Positions 24,260 through 32,517 of a stretch of DNA of 64,000 nt are shown here, piece after piece (the stretch's first letter is position 1; every line of letters begins with the position of its first letter). Source of the stretch: Nocardioidaceae bacterium (GTDB lineage Bacteria; Actinomycetota; Actinomycetes; Propionibacteriales; Nocardioidaceae); contig JAGIBL010000003.1 in NCBI GenBank assembly GCA_017744365.1, forward strand, positions 186,001-250,000, given 5' to 3'. The notes beneath the pieces were generated by a model, which searched no databases, was not told the DNA's origin, and saw nothing but the letters and a program-made list of their open reading frames with translations. The position numbers and the translations under genes are program-made.

Positions 24260-25245
24260 GGAGTCTCCGTCCTGCGGAAGCGCAGGTCCGTTCCTTCGCG
24301 ATACGCCGTGACATGGCCCGGCAGCTGGATCTGCCGGTGGTCGCGAGCGCCTTCCACGATCTCCGCGACCGCCAGCACGTGCTCACGGGTCAGCTCCGAC
24401 GGGATCGCGCCTGCCTCGATCGCGGCCAGCCGGATCACCCGGGTCAGCAGCGCCCGGGGAAGGGCGACGACCGCGGACGCGACGAATTCGCCCGCGACAC
24501 GGACCTCCTCCAGCGCGCGGTCAGCCCAGTCGTCCAGCGCAGCCATGTCCTCGCGCAGCTGCTCCGCGGTTCGGGCCAGCGCCGGAGCGATCCCGGGACC
24601 GAGCTCGCGTTCCAGCACCGGCATCACGGCCTGCCGGATCCGCGCGCGCACGAACCGCGGGTCGGCGTTGTGCGGGTCCTCCCACCAGGTGATGCCGTCG
24701 GCGCGGCAGGCGGCCTCGGTCTGCTCCCGGGTCAGGCCCAGCAGCGGCCGCAGGTAGGTCGCACCGCCGTCGTCGGAGAACGTGGGCCGCATCCCCTGCA
24801 GCGAACGGCCGCCGGAGCCGCGGGTCAGCCCGAGCAGCACGTTCTCGGCCTGGTCGTCCAGGGTGTGCCCGAGCAGCACCATCTCGGCCCCGAGGTGCGC
24901 CGCGAGCTGACCGAGGGCCACGTACCGGGCCTCACGCGCGCCCGCCTCGACGCCGCCGGGGCCGGGGTCGACGGTGACCCGGATCGAGGCGGTCTCGTGC
25001 ACGCCGAGCGCGGCCATCTGCGCGACGACCTCGGTCGCCCGCGCCGGCGAGCCGTCCTGCAGGCCGTGGTCGACGGTCGCCCCGACGACGTACAGCCCGG
25101 CCTCGCGCGCCTCGAAGACCGTGGCCGCCAGCAGGGCGAGAGAGTCGGCCCCGCCGGAGCAGGCGACGAGCACCCGACTGACCTGGCCGGGCAGCACCCG
25201 TCGTACGGCGCCGCGCACCGCCGCGCGCGCGGGATCCAGCGCCAT
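24256..25245 (-). CDS. tilS: tRNA(Ile)-lysidine synthetase
   Basis: 329 residues. It attaches lysine to C34 of tRNA-Ile(CAU), converting Met to Ile decoding; essential. The PP-loop ACSGGADSLALLA (SGGxDS) is near residue 30, followed by VGATVDHGLQ, LLGHTLDDQAENVLLGLTRG and RPLLGLTREQTEA. The C-terminal domain is short, typical of actinobacteria. It follows the zinc protease gene by 11 bases. Its stop overlaps that of the HNH gene on the other strand. The usual neighbour hpt is 4.4 kb away. Confidence 0.93.
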   Translation of the reverse strand: MALDPARAAVRGAVRRVLPGQVSRVLVACSGGADSLALLAATVFEAREAGLYVVGATVDHGLQDGSPARATEVVAQMAALGVHETASIRVTVDPGPGGVEAGAREARYVALGQLAAHLGAEMVLLGHTLDDQAENVLLGLTRGSGGRSLQGMRPTFSDDGGATYLRPLLGLTREQTEAACRADGITWWEDPHNADPRFVRARIRQAVMPVLERELGPGIAPALARTAEQLREDMAALDDWADRALEEVRVAGEFVASAVVALPRALLTRVIRLAAIEAGAIPSELTREHVLAVAEIVEGARDHRQIQLPGHVTAYREGTDLRFRRTETP

Positions 25246-25256
25246 CGGAGGCGGCC

Positions 25257-26300
25257 TCAGCCGTGCACGCGCGCCAGCCAGGCCCGCGGGTCGTGGATCT
25301 CCACCTTGGTGGGCAGGTTCTCCGGCGCCGCGAAGACCAGGTTGAAGCCGTCCATGCCGACCGCGTCGACGACGTCGCGGACGAAGACGGCACCGTCGCG
25401 GTACTGCGCCATCTTCTGGTCCAGGCCGAGCAGCCGGCGCAGCAGCTTGTCGAGCGCGCCGACGCCCCTGCGCCGCTGGGTGAACTTGCGGCGGATCTCC
25501 GCGACGCTGGGGATCACCTCGGGTCCGACGCCGTCCATGACCACGTCCGCGTGGCCCTCCAGCAGGCTCATCACGCCGGTGACCTGGTCGATGATCGCGC
25601 GCTGCTCGGGCGTGGAGACCATGTCGAGCAGGCTGCCCTCGGCCTTGCCGGAGATCAGCTCGCCGATCTTGGACATGCCCTCGTTGAGCATCCGAGAAGG
25701 ATCCGTCTCCACCGTGGAGACGATCTGCCCGATCAGCGACTGCAGGTGGTCGCGCATCCACGGCACCGCGGTGAACTGCACCCGGTGGGTCTCCTCGTGC
25801 AGGCAGACCCACAGGCGGAAGTCGTGCTCGTCGACGTCCAGCTCGCGCTCGACGTGGACGATGTTCGGGGCCACCAGGAGCAGCCGGCCGGCCGCACCGG
25901 AGGCCGCGTAGAACGGGTCGAACTGGCCGAGCACCTTGTTGCCCAGGAACCCCAGCATGGCGCCGAGCTCGACGCCGGTGACCCGCGAGCCGATCGCCTC
26001 GGTCATCGGCGAGGGCGGCCCCTTCTTGTCCTGCAGCTTGGCCACGATCGGCGCGATCACGGTCGCGAAGCCGTCCGCGTTCGCCTGGATCCACCCGGGC
26101 CGGTCGACCACGAGCACCGGCGCCGTGCGGGCCTCGGCGACGAGGCCGGTGTACGCGCGGACCAGCGGCGTGGACTTCTCCGCGCCGGTGCGCAGCTCGT
26201 CGACGACGGCGGTCGCCTCGGCCCGGCTCACCGTCGGCCCGTCGCCGGCGAGGCGCGACCCGACGCGGACGGCGAGGTCCCAGTCGATCATCTGGCTCAT
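25257..26300 (-). CDS. Zinc-dependent metalloprotease-like protein (DUF2342/TIGR03624)
   Basis: 347 residues. It carries HEETHRVQF (near residue 190), the HExxH zinc-binding motif of this family, named in some databases as coenzyme F420 biosynthesis-associated or putative hydrolase; its substrate is unknown. IDWDLAVRVGSRLAGDGP at the N-terminus and VMDGVGPEVIPSV later match the family. It sits between dacB and tilS as in M. tuberculosis (Rv3626c position). ATG 26300 has no Shine-Dalgarno. TAGGGT six bases upstream overlaps the dacB stop codon and may be the -10 box of a leaderless promoter. Confidence 0.87.
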   Translation of the reverse strand: MSQMIDWDLAVRVGSRLAGDGPTVSRAEATAVVDELRTGAEKSTPLVRAYTGLVAEARTAPVLVVDRPGWIQANADGFATVIAPIVAKLQDKKGPPSPMTEAIGSRVTGVELGAMLGFLGNKVLGQFDPFYAASGAAGRLLLVAPNIVHVERELDVDEHDFRLWVCLHEETHRVQFTAVPWMRDHLQSLIGQIVSTVETDPSRMLNEGMSKIGELISGKAEGSLLDMVSTPEQRAIIDQVTGVMSLLEGHADVVMDGVGPEVIPSVAEIRRKFTQRRRGVGALDKLLRRLLGLDQKMAQYRDGAVFVRDVVDAVGMDGFNLVFAAPENLPTKVEIHDPRAWLARVHG

Positions 26301-26306
26301 GGCACG

Positions 26307-26312
26307 ACCCTA
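26307..26312 (-). promoter_or_regulatory. -10 box sharing the dacB stop codon
   Basis: TAGGGT ends six bases before ATG 26300. Its first three bases are the TAG stop of dacB, so termination of one frame and the promoter of the next share sequence. Confidence 0.5.
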
Positions 26313-27773
26313 CGGGCCCGTGGTCGAGGGGGTCCCGCAGCGGCAGGCGCCGAGCGCGGCCGCGATCTGGTCCAGGTCGGCCCGGGCCAGCCCGGAGGAG
26401 GTCACCTTGTCGGCGATCGCGACGAACGCCATCCGGTTGCCGTCGGCGTCCACCGCGACCCCGGCCAGCCCGCTGACCCCGGTCAGGGTGCCGGTCTTCG
26501 CGCGCACCCGGCCCTTGGCGTCGGCCGGCCCCTTCTCGAACCGCCACTGCAGCGAGCCGGTGAACCCGGCGACCGGCAGCCCGGTGAGGACCTCGCGCAG
26601 CCGCGGGTGGTCCGAGGCGCCGGCCAGCCGCAGCACCGCGAGCAGCGCGTCGGGGGTCAGCCTGTTCTCCCGGGAGAGCCCGCTGCCGTCGCGCAGCACC
26701 GATCCGGCCATCGGCACGCCGAGCTTGCCGAGCACGCTGCTCACGGCCGTGGCCCCGCCCGCGAACGAGGCCCCGGCGCCGGTGACCCGCCCGACGTGGT
26801 GGGCGAGCACCTCGGCGGCGTTGTTGTCGCTGACCGCGAGGGTCTTCTCCACGATCTGGCCGACCGGCGCGCTGGAGACCCGGGCGATCTCGGTCGTGCC
26901 GGCCCCGGCGGGCACCTCGTCGACCCGGCCGCGCACGACGATCCCGTGCCGGGCGAGCGCCTTCGCGAACAGCGCGGCGGCCTCGGCGGCGGGGTCGGCG
27001 ACGTACCGGTCGTTGGTGCCGCGGCCCTCGTCGGCCCAGAGCGCGGTGATCGGCGGGACCACGTCCTCGGGCAGGTACGTCGAGGGCCAGTGCGGGCTGA
27101 CCCGCGGCCCGGTGAACAGGCTGACGTCGTAGGCGAGCGTCACGGTCCGGAGCTGCTGCGCGACCAGCGCCGCCGCCGTCCGCTGCGCCAGCGTGTCCAG
27201 GTCGGCGCGTGCCGGGTAGATGCCCTTCGCCTTCGCCTTGCTGCTGGCCAGGAACGGGTCGCCGCCGCCGACCAGGGTGACCCGGCCACCGGGCGCGAGC
27301 CGGACGGTGGTGGCGAAGCGGGCGCTCGGGCCGAGCACCTGCAGCGCGGCCGTGCTGGTGAGCAGCTTCATCGTCGAGGCCGGTACGACGACCCCGGCAC
27401 CGTGCCGGTAGACCACCCGGCCGCTGCCGAGCTCGCTGACCCAGACCGCGGCGTGCCCGCCGAGCCCGGCGTCCGCCGCGTACGACGAGAGCGCGCGCCG
27501 GACCGCGGCCGGGTCCACCGATCCGCCCGTGACAGCGACCGCGACCGGGTCGGCGACCCCCTGCGCGGACAGCTTCAGCCCCTCGGGCGGCTGCACCGCG
27601 GCGGGCGTCGTCCGGGCGTCGTGGCCGAAGAGCTCGTCGGCCAGGTCGTACTGCTCGATGACGAACGCGGAGACGACCAGGAGGACGACGACGACCTCGG
27701 GAAGCCAGCCGAGTGCTCGCCGCCAGCGCCGCGATGGGGTGCGCCGGGAGTGGCGTTCCTCACGCAGCGGCAC
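26310..27773 (-). CDS. dacB: D-alanyl-D-alanine carboxypeptidase/endopeptidase (PBP4 type)
   Basis: 487 residues from GTG 27773, which has GGAGGG seven bases upstream; the longer in-frame ORF lacks a better site. It trims or cuts peptidoglycan peptides outside the membrane. A basic N-terminus and one helix (residues ~25-40) anchor it. The three penicillin-binding motifs are intact: S133 and K136 in PASTMKLL, SDN in LAVSDNNAAEVLAHH, and KTG in RAKTGTLTG. It diverges from ppa, as in M. tuberculosis, and leads the run dacB, zinc protease, tilS. Confidence 0.92.
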   Translation of the reverse strand: MPLREERHSRRTPSRRWRRALGWLPEVVVVLLVVSAFVIEQYDLADELFGHDARTTPAAVQPPEGLKLSAQGVADPVAVAVTGGSVDPAAVRRALSSYAADAGLGGHAAVWVSELGSGRVVYRHGAGVVVPASTMKLLTSTAALQVLGPSARFATTVRLAPGGRVTLVGGGDPFLASSKAKAKGIYPARADLDTLAQRTAAALVAQQLRTVTLAYDVSLFTGPRVSPHWPSTYLPEDVVPPITALWADEGRGTNDRYVADPAAEAAALFAKALARHGIVVRGRVDEVPAGAGTTEIARVSSAPVGQIVEKTLAVSDNNAAEVLAHHVGRVTGAGASFAGGATAVSSVLGKLGVPMAGSVLRDGSGLSRENRLTPDALLAVLRLAGASDHPRLREVLTGLPVAGFTGSLQWRFEKGPADAKGRVRAKTGTLTGVSGLAGVAVDADGNRMAFVAIADKVTSSGLARADLDQIAAALGACRCGTPSTTGP

Positions 27774-27870
27774 TTCCGGGCCCTCCAGATTCACGTTCGA
27801 CGACGATGTGCGGGAGACTAACCCGGTCACCTGAGTCTCGCCGAAGTGGCAGAACCGGAAGGAAACGACC

Positions 27871-28365
27871 GTGCTGGAGTTCGACGTCCTCGTGGAGATC
27901 CCCAAGGGATCGCGGAACAAGTACGAGGTCGACCACGAGTCCGGGCGCATCCGCCTCGACCGGATGCTGTTCACCTCGACGGCGTACCCGGAGGACTACG
28001 GCTACATCGAGAACACCCTCGGCCAGGACGGCGACCCGCTGGACGCGCTGGTGATCCTGCAGGCCCCGACCTTCCCGGGCTGCCTGATCCGCGCCCGCGC
28101 GATCGGCATGTTCCGGATGACCGACGAGGCCGGCGGCGACGACAAGGTGCTGTGCGTCCCGACGCACGACCCGCGGATGGAGCACATCCGCGACATCAAC
28201 CACTTCCCGAAGTTCGACCTGCTGGAGATCCAGCACTTCTTCGAGGTCTACAAGGACCTGGAGCCTGGCAAGTCCGTCGAGGGCGCCAACTGGGTCGGCC
28301 GCGACGAGGCCGAGGCCGAGGTCCGTGCCTCCTTCGAGCGCTTCAAGCAGTCCGGCGGCCACTGA
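27871..28365 (+). CDS. ppa: Inorganic pyrophosphatase, soluble family I
   Basis: 164 residues, full length for bacterial family I. It hydrolyses pyrophosphate in the cytoplasm. Seen: [18 protein letters not shown], the active-site [20 protein letters not shown] with its three Asp, then [14 protein letters not shown] and [10 protein letters not shown]. The GTG start has AAGGAA upstream. The window also carries the membrane pyrophosphatase hppA, so the cell has both. A large nested palindrome begins four bases after the stop. Confidence 0.95.
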   Translation: MLEFDVLVEIPKGSRNKYEVDHESGRIRLDRMLFTSTAYPEDYGYIENTLGQDGDPLDALVILQAPTFPGCLIRARAIGMFRMTDEAGGDDKVLCVPTHDPRMEHIRDINHFPKFDLLEIQHFFEVYKDLEPGKSVEGANWVGRDEAEAEVRASFERFKQSGGH

Positions 28366-28368
28366 TTT

Positions 28369-28454
28369 GTTGAGTAGTCAGTTCGTCCGGCTTGAGTGGT
28401 CAGCTCGTCCGCGGACGAGCTGACCACTCATGGGTGACGAACTGACTACTCAAC
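28369..28454. repeat. Nested perfect palindrome between ppa and a convergent methyltransferase gene
   Basis: The outer arms GTTGAGTAGTCAGTTCGTC (28369-28387) and their exact complement (28436-28454) enclose an uninterrupted 36-base palindrome (28394-28429). Only a 6-by-6-base internal bulge separates them. Each arm is itself two tandem 22-base units, TTGAGTRGTCAGYTCGTCCG plus two bases, differing by two transitions that are both compensated in the opposite arm. The right arm contains the stop of the methyltransferase gene. It can act as a bidirectional transcript end, but no U-run follows; it could also be a repeat element. Confidence 0.9.
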
Positions 28455-29115
28455 GTCGCACACCCCGGAAGTAGCCCATCGCCCCGGACATCTCCAGGGT
28501 GACGTCTGTGAAGCCGGCCTCGAGCATCCAGGTGCGGACCTCGGCCTGGGTGGCCGACGGGCCGAGCAGCCCGGAGAGGCGGCCGAGGCGGCGGATCGGG
28601 ACGGTGCGCAACCCGGTGTCATTGAGGAGCGCGCTGCCGGTGAGCACGCCACCCGGATGCGTCACCCGGCCCATCTCCAGCATCGCCGCGTGCGGGTCAC
28701 CGAAGACGTGCAGCCCGGTGAACGAGACGACCAGGTCGAACTCGCCGTCCCCGAAGGGCAGTGCCCCCACGTCGGCGACCTGCGTCTCCACCTGGTCGGC
28801 GACACCGCGCTCGTGCGCCGCCTCGCGGGTCCGGTCGAGCATCGCCGGGGAGATGTCCGCGGCGACGTACCGGATCCCCTGCCCAGGCCGCAGGCCGCGC
28901 AGCGCCACCCCGCCGCCGCAAGGCACGTCCAGCACCGATGAGCCGGCGGGCTGCCGGCCGATCTCCGCGGCCGCGGCGTAGAGCCGGGACAGGTCGCTGC
29001 CGATGCCCGCCTTCCAGACCACGCCGCCGGCGCGCGGGTGCTCGACGGACCAGTCGTAGAAGGACGCCCACAGCGGGTCCTCGCTCCAGCCGCCGAAGCC
29101 GGGGACCCGCATCAT
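28450..29115 (-). CDS. Class I SAM-dependent methyltransferase
   Basis: 221 residues of the UbiE/Methyltransf_11 type: VLDVPCGGGVALRGL (motif I, near residue 65), YVAADISPAMLDRTRE, LPFGDGEFDLVVSFTGLHVF and MGRVTHPGGVLTGSALL. The target (lipid, quinone or small molecule) cannot be told. ATG 29115 overlaps the stop of the acyl-CoA oxidase gene (ATGA), so the two are coupled and the substrate may be lipid-related. Its stop codon lies inside the right arm of the nested palindrome. Confidence 0.85.
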   Translation of the reverse strand: MMRVPGFGGWSEDPLWASFYDWSVEHPRAGGVVWKAGIGSDLSRLYAAAAEIGRQPAGSSVLDVPCGGGVALRGLRPGQGIRYVAADISPAMLDRTREAAHERGVADQVETQVADVGALPFGDGEFDLVVSFTGLHVFGDPHAAMLEMGRVTHPGGVLTGSALLNDTGLRTVPIRRLGRLSGLLGPSATQAEVRTWMLEAGFTDVTLEMSGAMGYFRGVRR

Positions 29116-31037
29116 CCGAGCATCTCCGCGCGGAGCAGCTCGGGCGGGATGCCGAAGGCGTCGGTCAGATCGGCGGCGATCGGCCGGATCCGGCGGCACA
29201 GCTCGTCGATCTCGCGGCTGATCGCCTTGGACCGCTGCGAGGAGAGCCGGCCGTGCTCGGCGAACCAGCCCCGGTCGGCCTCGATGGCCGAGAGCGCGAA
29301 CAGGTCGCAGAGCAGGTTGAGCGCCTCCTTGTTGGGGCCGTCCGGCAGGGCCGCGAGCTTGTCGACGTACGCGTCGAGCACCAGCCGCTCGACGTGCGCG
29401 CGGGCGGCGCCGATGACGTGCGCCTGGCAGCGGCTGAAGACCTCGGCCGGCTCCATGTCGGAGTCCATCCCGCGCTTGAGCCGCCGTGCCACCCCGGCGA
29501 GCATGTGCTCCTCGCGCCAGCGGAACATCGCCAGGTGGTACTCGGGATCGCGCAGGCCGGAGTCGGAGTCCCAGTCGTCCCCACCGGGGAGCACGTCCTT
29601 GATCCGCTCCAGCAGCTTGTGCACCGCGGTCCGCTCGATCACCGTCTCCACCGTCAGCCCGGCCACGAACCGGACCATGCCGAGCTGGTCGAGCTCGCCG
29701 AACGAGGAAGAGTAGTCGGTGAGCAGGCCCTTGGCGACCAGCTGCAGCAGGATGTGGTTGTCGCCCTCGAAGGTGGTGAACACGTCGGTGTCCGCGCGCA
29801 GCGCGTCGAACCTGTTCAGCGACAGGTAGCCGGCGCCACCACAGGCCTCCCGGCACTCCTGGATCGTGCGCGAGGCGTGCCAGGTGCCGAGCGCCTTGGT
29901 CCCGGCCGCGCGCGACTCCAGCGCCCGCCGGGTGCGCTCGTCGACCTCCTCGGTGGCCGAGAAGACGCCGTGCAGCTGGCCGGCCAGCACCTCCTGGGCG
30001 AAGTGCAGCGCGTAGGTGCGCGCGAGCAGCGGGAACAGCCGGCGCTGGTGCAGGCCGTAGTCGAGCAGCAGCTCCTCGGGTCCGCCCGGATTGCCGAACT
30101 GCCGGCGCTGCAGGGCGTACCGGATCGCGAGGGTGAGCGCGACCTTGCTGGCGTTGATGCCGGCGCCGCCCACGCAGACCCGGCCCTGGACCAGCGTGCC
30201 GAGCATGGTGAAGAAGCGCCGGTCCGGGTTGTCGATCGGCGAGGAGTAGACGCCGGTCTCGCTGACGTCGGCGTACCGGTTGAGCAGGTTCGCGCGCGGG
30301 ACGCGGACGTCGTCGAACGCGAGCCGGCCGTTGTCGACGCCGTTGAGACCGATCTTGCGGCCGTCGTCGGTGACCCGGACGCCGGGCAGCACCCGGCCCT
30401 TCGCGTCGCGCAGGGGGACCACGAAGGCGTGCACGCCCTCGGAGACGCCACCGATCTCGAGCTGGGCGAAGACGACCGCGGCGCGCGCGTGCGCGGCGGC
30501 GTTGCCGATGTAGTCCTTGCGCGCGGAGTCCGACGGCGTGGTGATGACGAACTCGCCGGCCTCGACGTCGTACCGGGCCACCGTCTCCAGTGCCTGCACG
30601 TTCGAGCCGTGCCCGGTCTCGGTCATCGCGAAGCAGCCGAGCAGGTCGGCCCTGACCAGGTCGGCGAGGTAGGCCTCGTGGTGCGGCTGGGTGCCGAGCT
30701 GCAGGATGGCGCCACCGAAGAGGCCGAACTGGACCCCGACCTTGACCAGCACCGACAGGTCGCCGAAGGCCATCGTCTCGAACGCCGCCACCGAGGCGCC
30801 GATGTCGCCGCCCCCGCCGTACGCGACCGGGAAGCCGAGCCCCGTCTGCCCGGTCGCGGCCAGCTCGACGACGATCTCCTTGACGCGCTCCCGGTAGGTC
30901 GCCCGGTCCAGCTCGAGGGCCTCGTCGAGGAACCCGGCGTACTCGGCCAGGCGCTTGCGGGTCAGGTTGCGGATCTCGGCGTAGGTGCCGTCCAGCAACG
31001 TGGTCAGGGCCGGGACGTCGATGACGGGAGGGGCCAT
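29112..31037 (-). CDS. Acyl-CoA oxidase/dehydrogenase family protein
   Basis: 641 residues, the length of acyl-CoA oxidases rather than ~390-residue dehydrogenases. FAD-dependent oxidation of acyl-CoA at the alpha-beta bond. Seen: FGLFGGAILQLGT, GCFAMTETGHGSNVQALE (FAD-binding segment), YIGNAAAHARAAVVFAQL, GRVCVGGAGINASKVALTLA, CREACGGAGYLSLNRF and TFEGDNHILLQLVAKGL; the last holds the Glu region used as catalytic base in ACOX. No signal peptide. ATG 31037 has CACAGT six bases upstream, a variant of the leaderless -10 box. It is followed by a coupled methyltransferase gene. Confidence 0.88.
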   Translation of the reverse strand: MAPPVIDVPALTTLLDGTYAEIRNLTRKRLAEYAGFLDEALELDRATYRERVKEIVVELAATGQTGLGFPVAYGGGGDIGASVAAFETMAFGDLSVLVKVGVQFGLFGGAILQLGTQPHHEAYLADLVRADLLGCFAMTETGHGSNVQALETVARYDVEAGEFVITTPSDSARKDYIGNAAAHARAAVVFAQLEIGGVSEGVHAFVVPLRDAKGRVLPGVRVTDDGRKIGLNGVDNGRLAFDDVRVPRANLLNRYADVSETGVYSSPIDNPDRRFFTMLGTLVQGRVCVGGAGINASKVALTLAIRYALQRRQFGNPGGPEELLLDYGLHQRRLFPLLARTYALHFAQEVLAGQLHGVFSATEEVDERTRRALESRAAGTKALGTWHASRTIQECREACGGAGYLSLNRFDALRADTDVFTTFEGDNHILLQLVAKGLLTDYSSSFGELDQLGMVRFVAGLTVETVIERTAVHKLLERIKDVLPGGDDWDSDSGLRDPEYHLAMFRWREEHMLAGVARRLKRGMDSDMEPAEVFSRCQAHVIGAARAHVERLVLDAYVDKLAALPDGPNKEALNLLCDLFALSAIEADRGWFAEHGRLSSQRSKAISREIDELCRRIRPIAADLTDAFGIPPELLRAEMLG

Positions 31038-31070
31038 GGCCTCACTGTGCCAGGGACGCCTGAGGGAGAA

Positions 31071-32354
31071 CTAGGGGCGCCCGAAGAAGTTGGGCCCGCT
31101 GGCGTAGAGCGGGCTCACCTTGACCACGTCGCCGGTGCGCGGAGCCTGGATGATCTGCTCGTTGCCGATGTAGAGGGCGACGTGGTGGATCGTGTTCGGC
31201 GAGGTGCCCCAGAAGACCAGGTCGCCCGGCTTGAGCTGGGCGGCGGTGATGTGCTTGGTGAGCTGGTACTGCGCCGCGGAGTAGTGCGGCAGCGCGACCC
31301 CGCCCTGGCGCCAGGACATCATCGTCAGCCCGGAGCAGTCCCACGAGTCCGGCCCGGCGGCGGCCCACACGTAGGGCTCACCGAGCTGGGCACGGGCGAA
31401 CTGGATGGCCCGCTTGGCGCCCTCGCTGGTGCCCGCGGGGACCGGCAGCCCGGGGTCGTCCCAGCCGCCCTCCGGACCGAGCGCGGCGAGCTCGTCCTGG
31501 GTCTTCTGGTGGTCGTCGCTGGCCTGCTGGGCCTGTGCCTTGGCCTTCTCTGCCTCGGCCTTCGCCTTCGCCGCCGCGGCGGCCGCGGCCTTCTGCTCGG
31601 CTTCCTTCTCGAGCGCGTGCTGGCGCTTGGTGGCCAGGTCCAGGGAGATCTTCTGGGCGTCGGCGAGCTCGATGATGAGCTGGCGGCGCTGGCCGGCGAT
31701 CCGGGCGGCCTCGCTCTGCGCGGTGTTCGCCGCGGCGGCGGCCTCGTCGCGCAGCTCGGCGGCCTTCGCGGCCAGGGCGGCCTGGTGCCGCTGCGCCTTC
31801 TCGGCGTTCTTCTCGGCGACCTGGGCCAGCGCGGTGACCGCGGTGAACTCGTCGTACTGGGCGCGCAGCGACTGGCCGGCGCTCTGCACCGCACCGATCT
31901 GCTCCATGATCTGCTCGGGCCCGTCGCCGCCGAGGAAGGCGTTGATCCGGGCGATCCCGGTGCCGTCCTGCGCGCTCTGGGTGACCAGCTGGGCGATCCC
32001 GGCGCGGCGGGCGTCGACCTGTCCGGCTGCCGCGACCGCCGCCGCCTTGGCGTGCGCGGTCTTGCGCTGCGCCTGGCCGAGTCGCCAGACGGCGCCGTTG
32101 TAGGCCTCCGCGGCGACCTCGGCCTGGACCGCGGCGTTCTGCAGCCGGCTGTTCGCGACGGCGAGCTCGGCCTGCAGCGAGGCGACGTCACCGGCCTTCT
32201 CGTCGGCCGCCTTCTTCGCGGCGTCGACCTGGGCCTGGGTGGGAGTGCCGGGCTTGTGCTTGTCCGCCTCGGCGGGCGCTCCCCAGAAGAGCAGCGCAAC
32301 GGTCGCGGCCGAAGCCGTGACCGTGGCAATGAGTCGTCTCGTGCCGCTTCGCAC
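31071..32354 (-). CDS. Secreted NlpC/P60 peptidoglycan endopeptidase (RipA-like)
   Basis: 427 residues from a GTG with GGGGGA five bases upstream. Signal peptide (MRSGTRRL, core ATVTASAATVALLF, cleavage near AEA). Then ~270 residues of Ala/Gln/Lys-rich coiled coil in two blocks, as in RipA-type proteins and cell-division hydrolase regulators. The C-terminal NlpC/P60 domain has the catalytic Cys in WDCSGLTMMSW, LKPGDLVFWG and the His in IHHVALYIG. It should cut D-Glu-mesoDAP bonds at the septum. The 163-base leader contains the terminator of the upstream operon but no recognisable c-di-AMP riboswitch. Confidence 0.92.
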   Translation of the reverse strand: MRSGTRRLIATVTASAATVALLFWGAPAEADKHKPGTPTQAQVDAAKKAADEKAGDVASLQAELAVANSRLQNAAVQAEVAAEAYNGAVWRLGQAQRKTAHAKAAAVAAAGQVDARRAGIAQLVTQSAQDGTGIARINAFLGGDGPEQIMEQIGAVQSAGQSLRAQYDEFTAVTALAQVAEKNAEKAQRHQAALAAKAAELRDEAAAAANTAQSEAARIAGQRRQLIIELADAQKISLDLATKRQHALEKEAEQKAAAAAAAKAKAEAEKAKAQAQQASDDHQKTQDELAALGPEGGWDDPGLPVPAGTSEGAKRAIQFARAQLGEPYVWAAAGPDSWDCSGLTMMSWRQGGVALPHYSAAQYQLTKHITAAQLKPGDLVFWGTSPNTIHHVALYIGNEQIIQAPRTGDVVKVSPLYASGPNFFGRP

Positions 32355-32460
32355 TGCTGTCCCCCGGGTCGCCTCACGTCATGGCCTCACACCCATCCCC
32401 ATCGGCGTGAGACGCGAGCAACGCTAGACCCCAGCAGTCACACGAGGAACTGCTTTCACG

Positions 32461-32479
32461 AAAAATAGCCCGAACGGGC
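32461..32479 (-). terminator. Intrinsic terminator of the thiamine transporter/PAP2 operon
   Basis: On the minus strand GCCCG-TT-CGGGC forms a compact GC stem followed by TATTTTT. It lies 39 bases after the PAP2 stop and before the NlpC/P60 leader. It is the clearest classical terminator in the window. Confidence 0.8.
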
Positions 32480-32517
32480 GGCATGGCCCCTTGACTAATG
32501 ACAAGGGTGTGGTTCCG

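Noticed and set aside
27774-27974. 67-codon N-terminal extension of dacB
   Set aside because: The extension has no signal or domain character. GTG 27773 has GGAGGG at ideal spacing and gives a normal PBP4 with an N-terminal anchor.
32355-32517. Possible c-di-AMP (ydaO-type) riboswitch before the NlpC/P60 gene
   Set aside because: Such genes often have one, and GGGGGAC occurs here, but the other conserved blocks are absent. GGGGGA is simply the Shine-Dalgarno, and the hairpin nearby is the terminator of the upstream operon.
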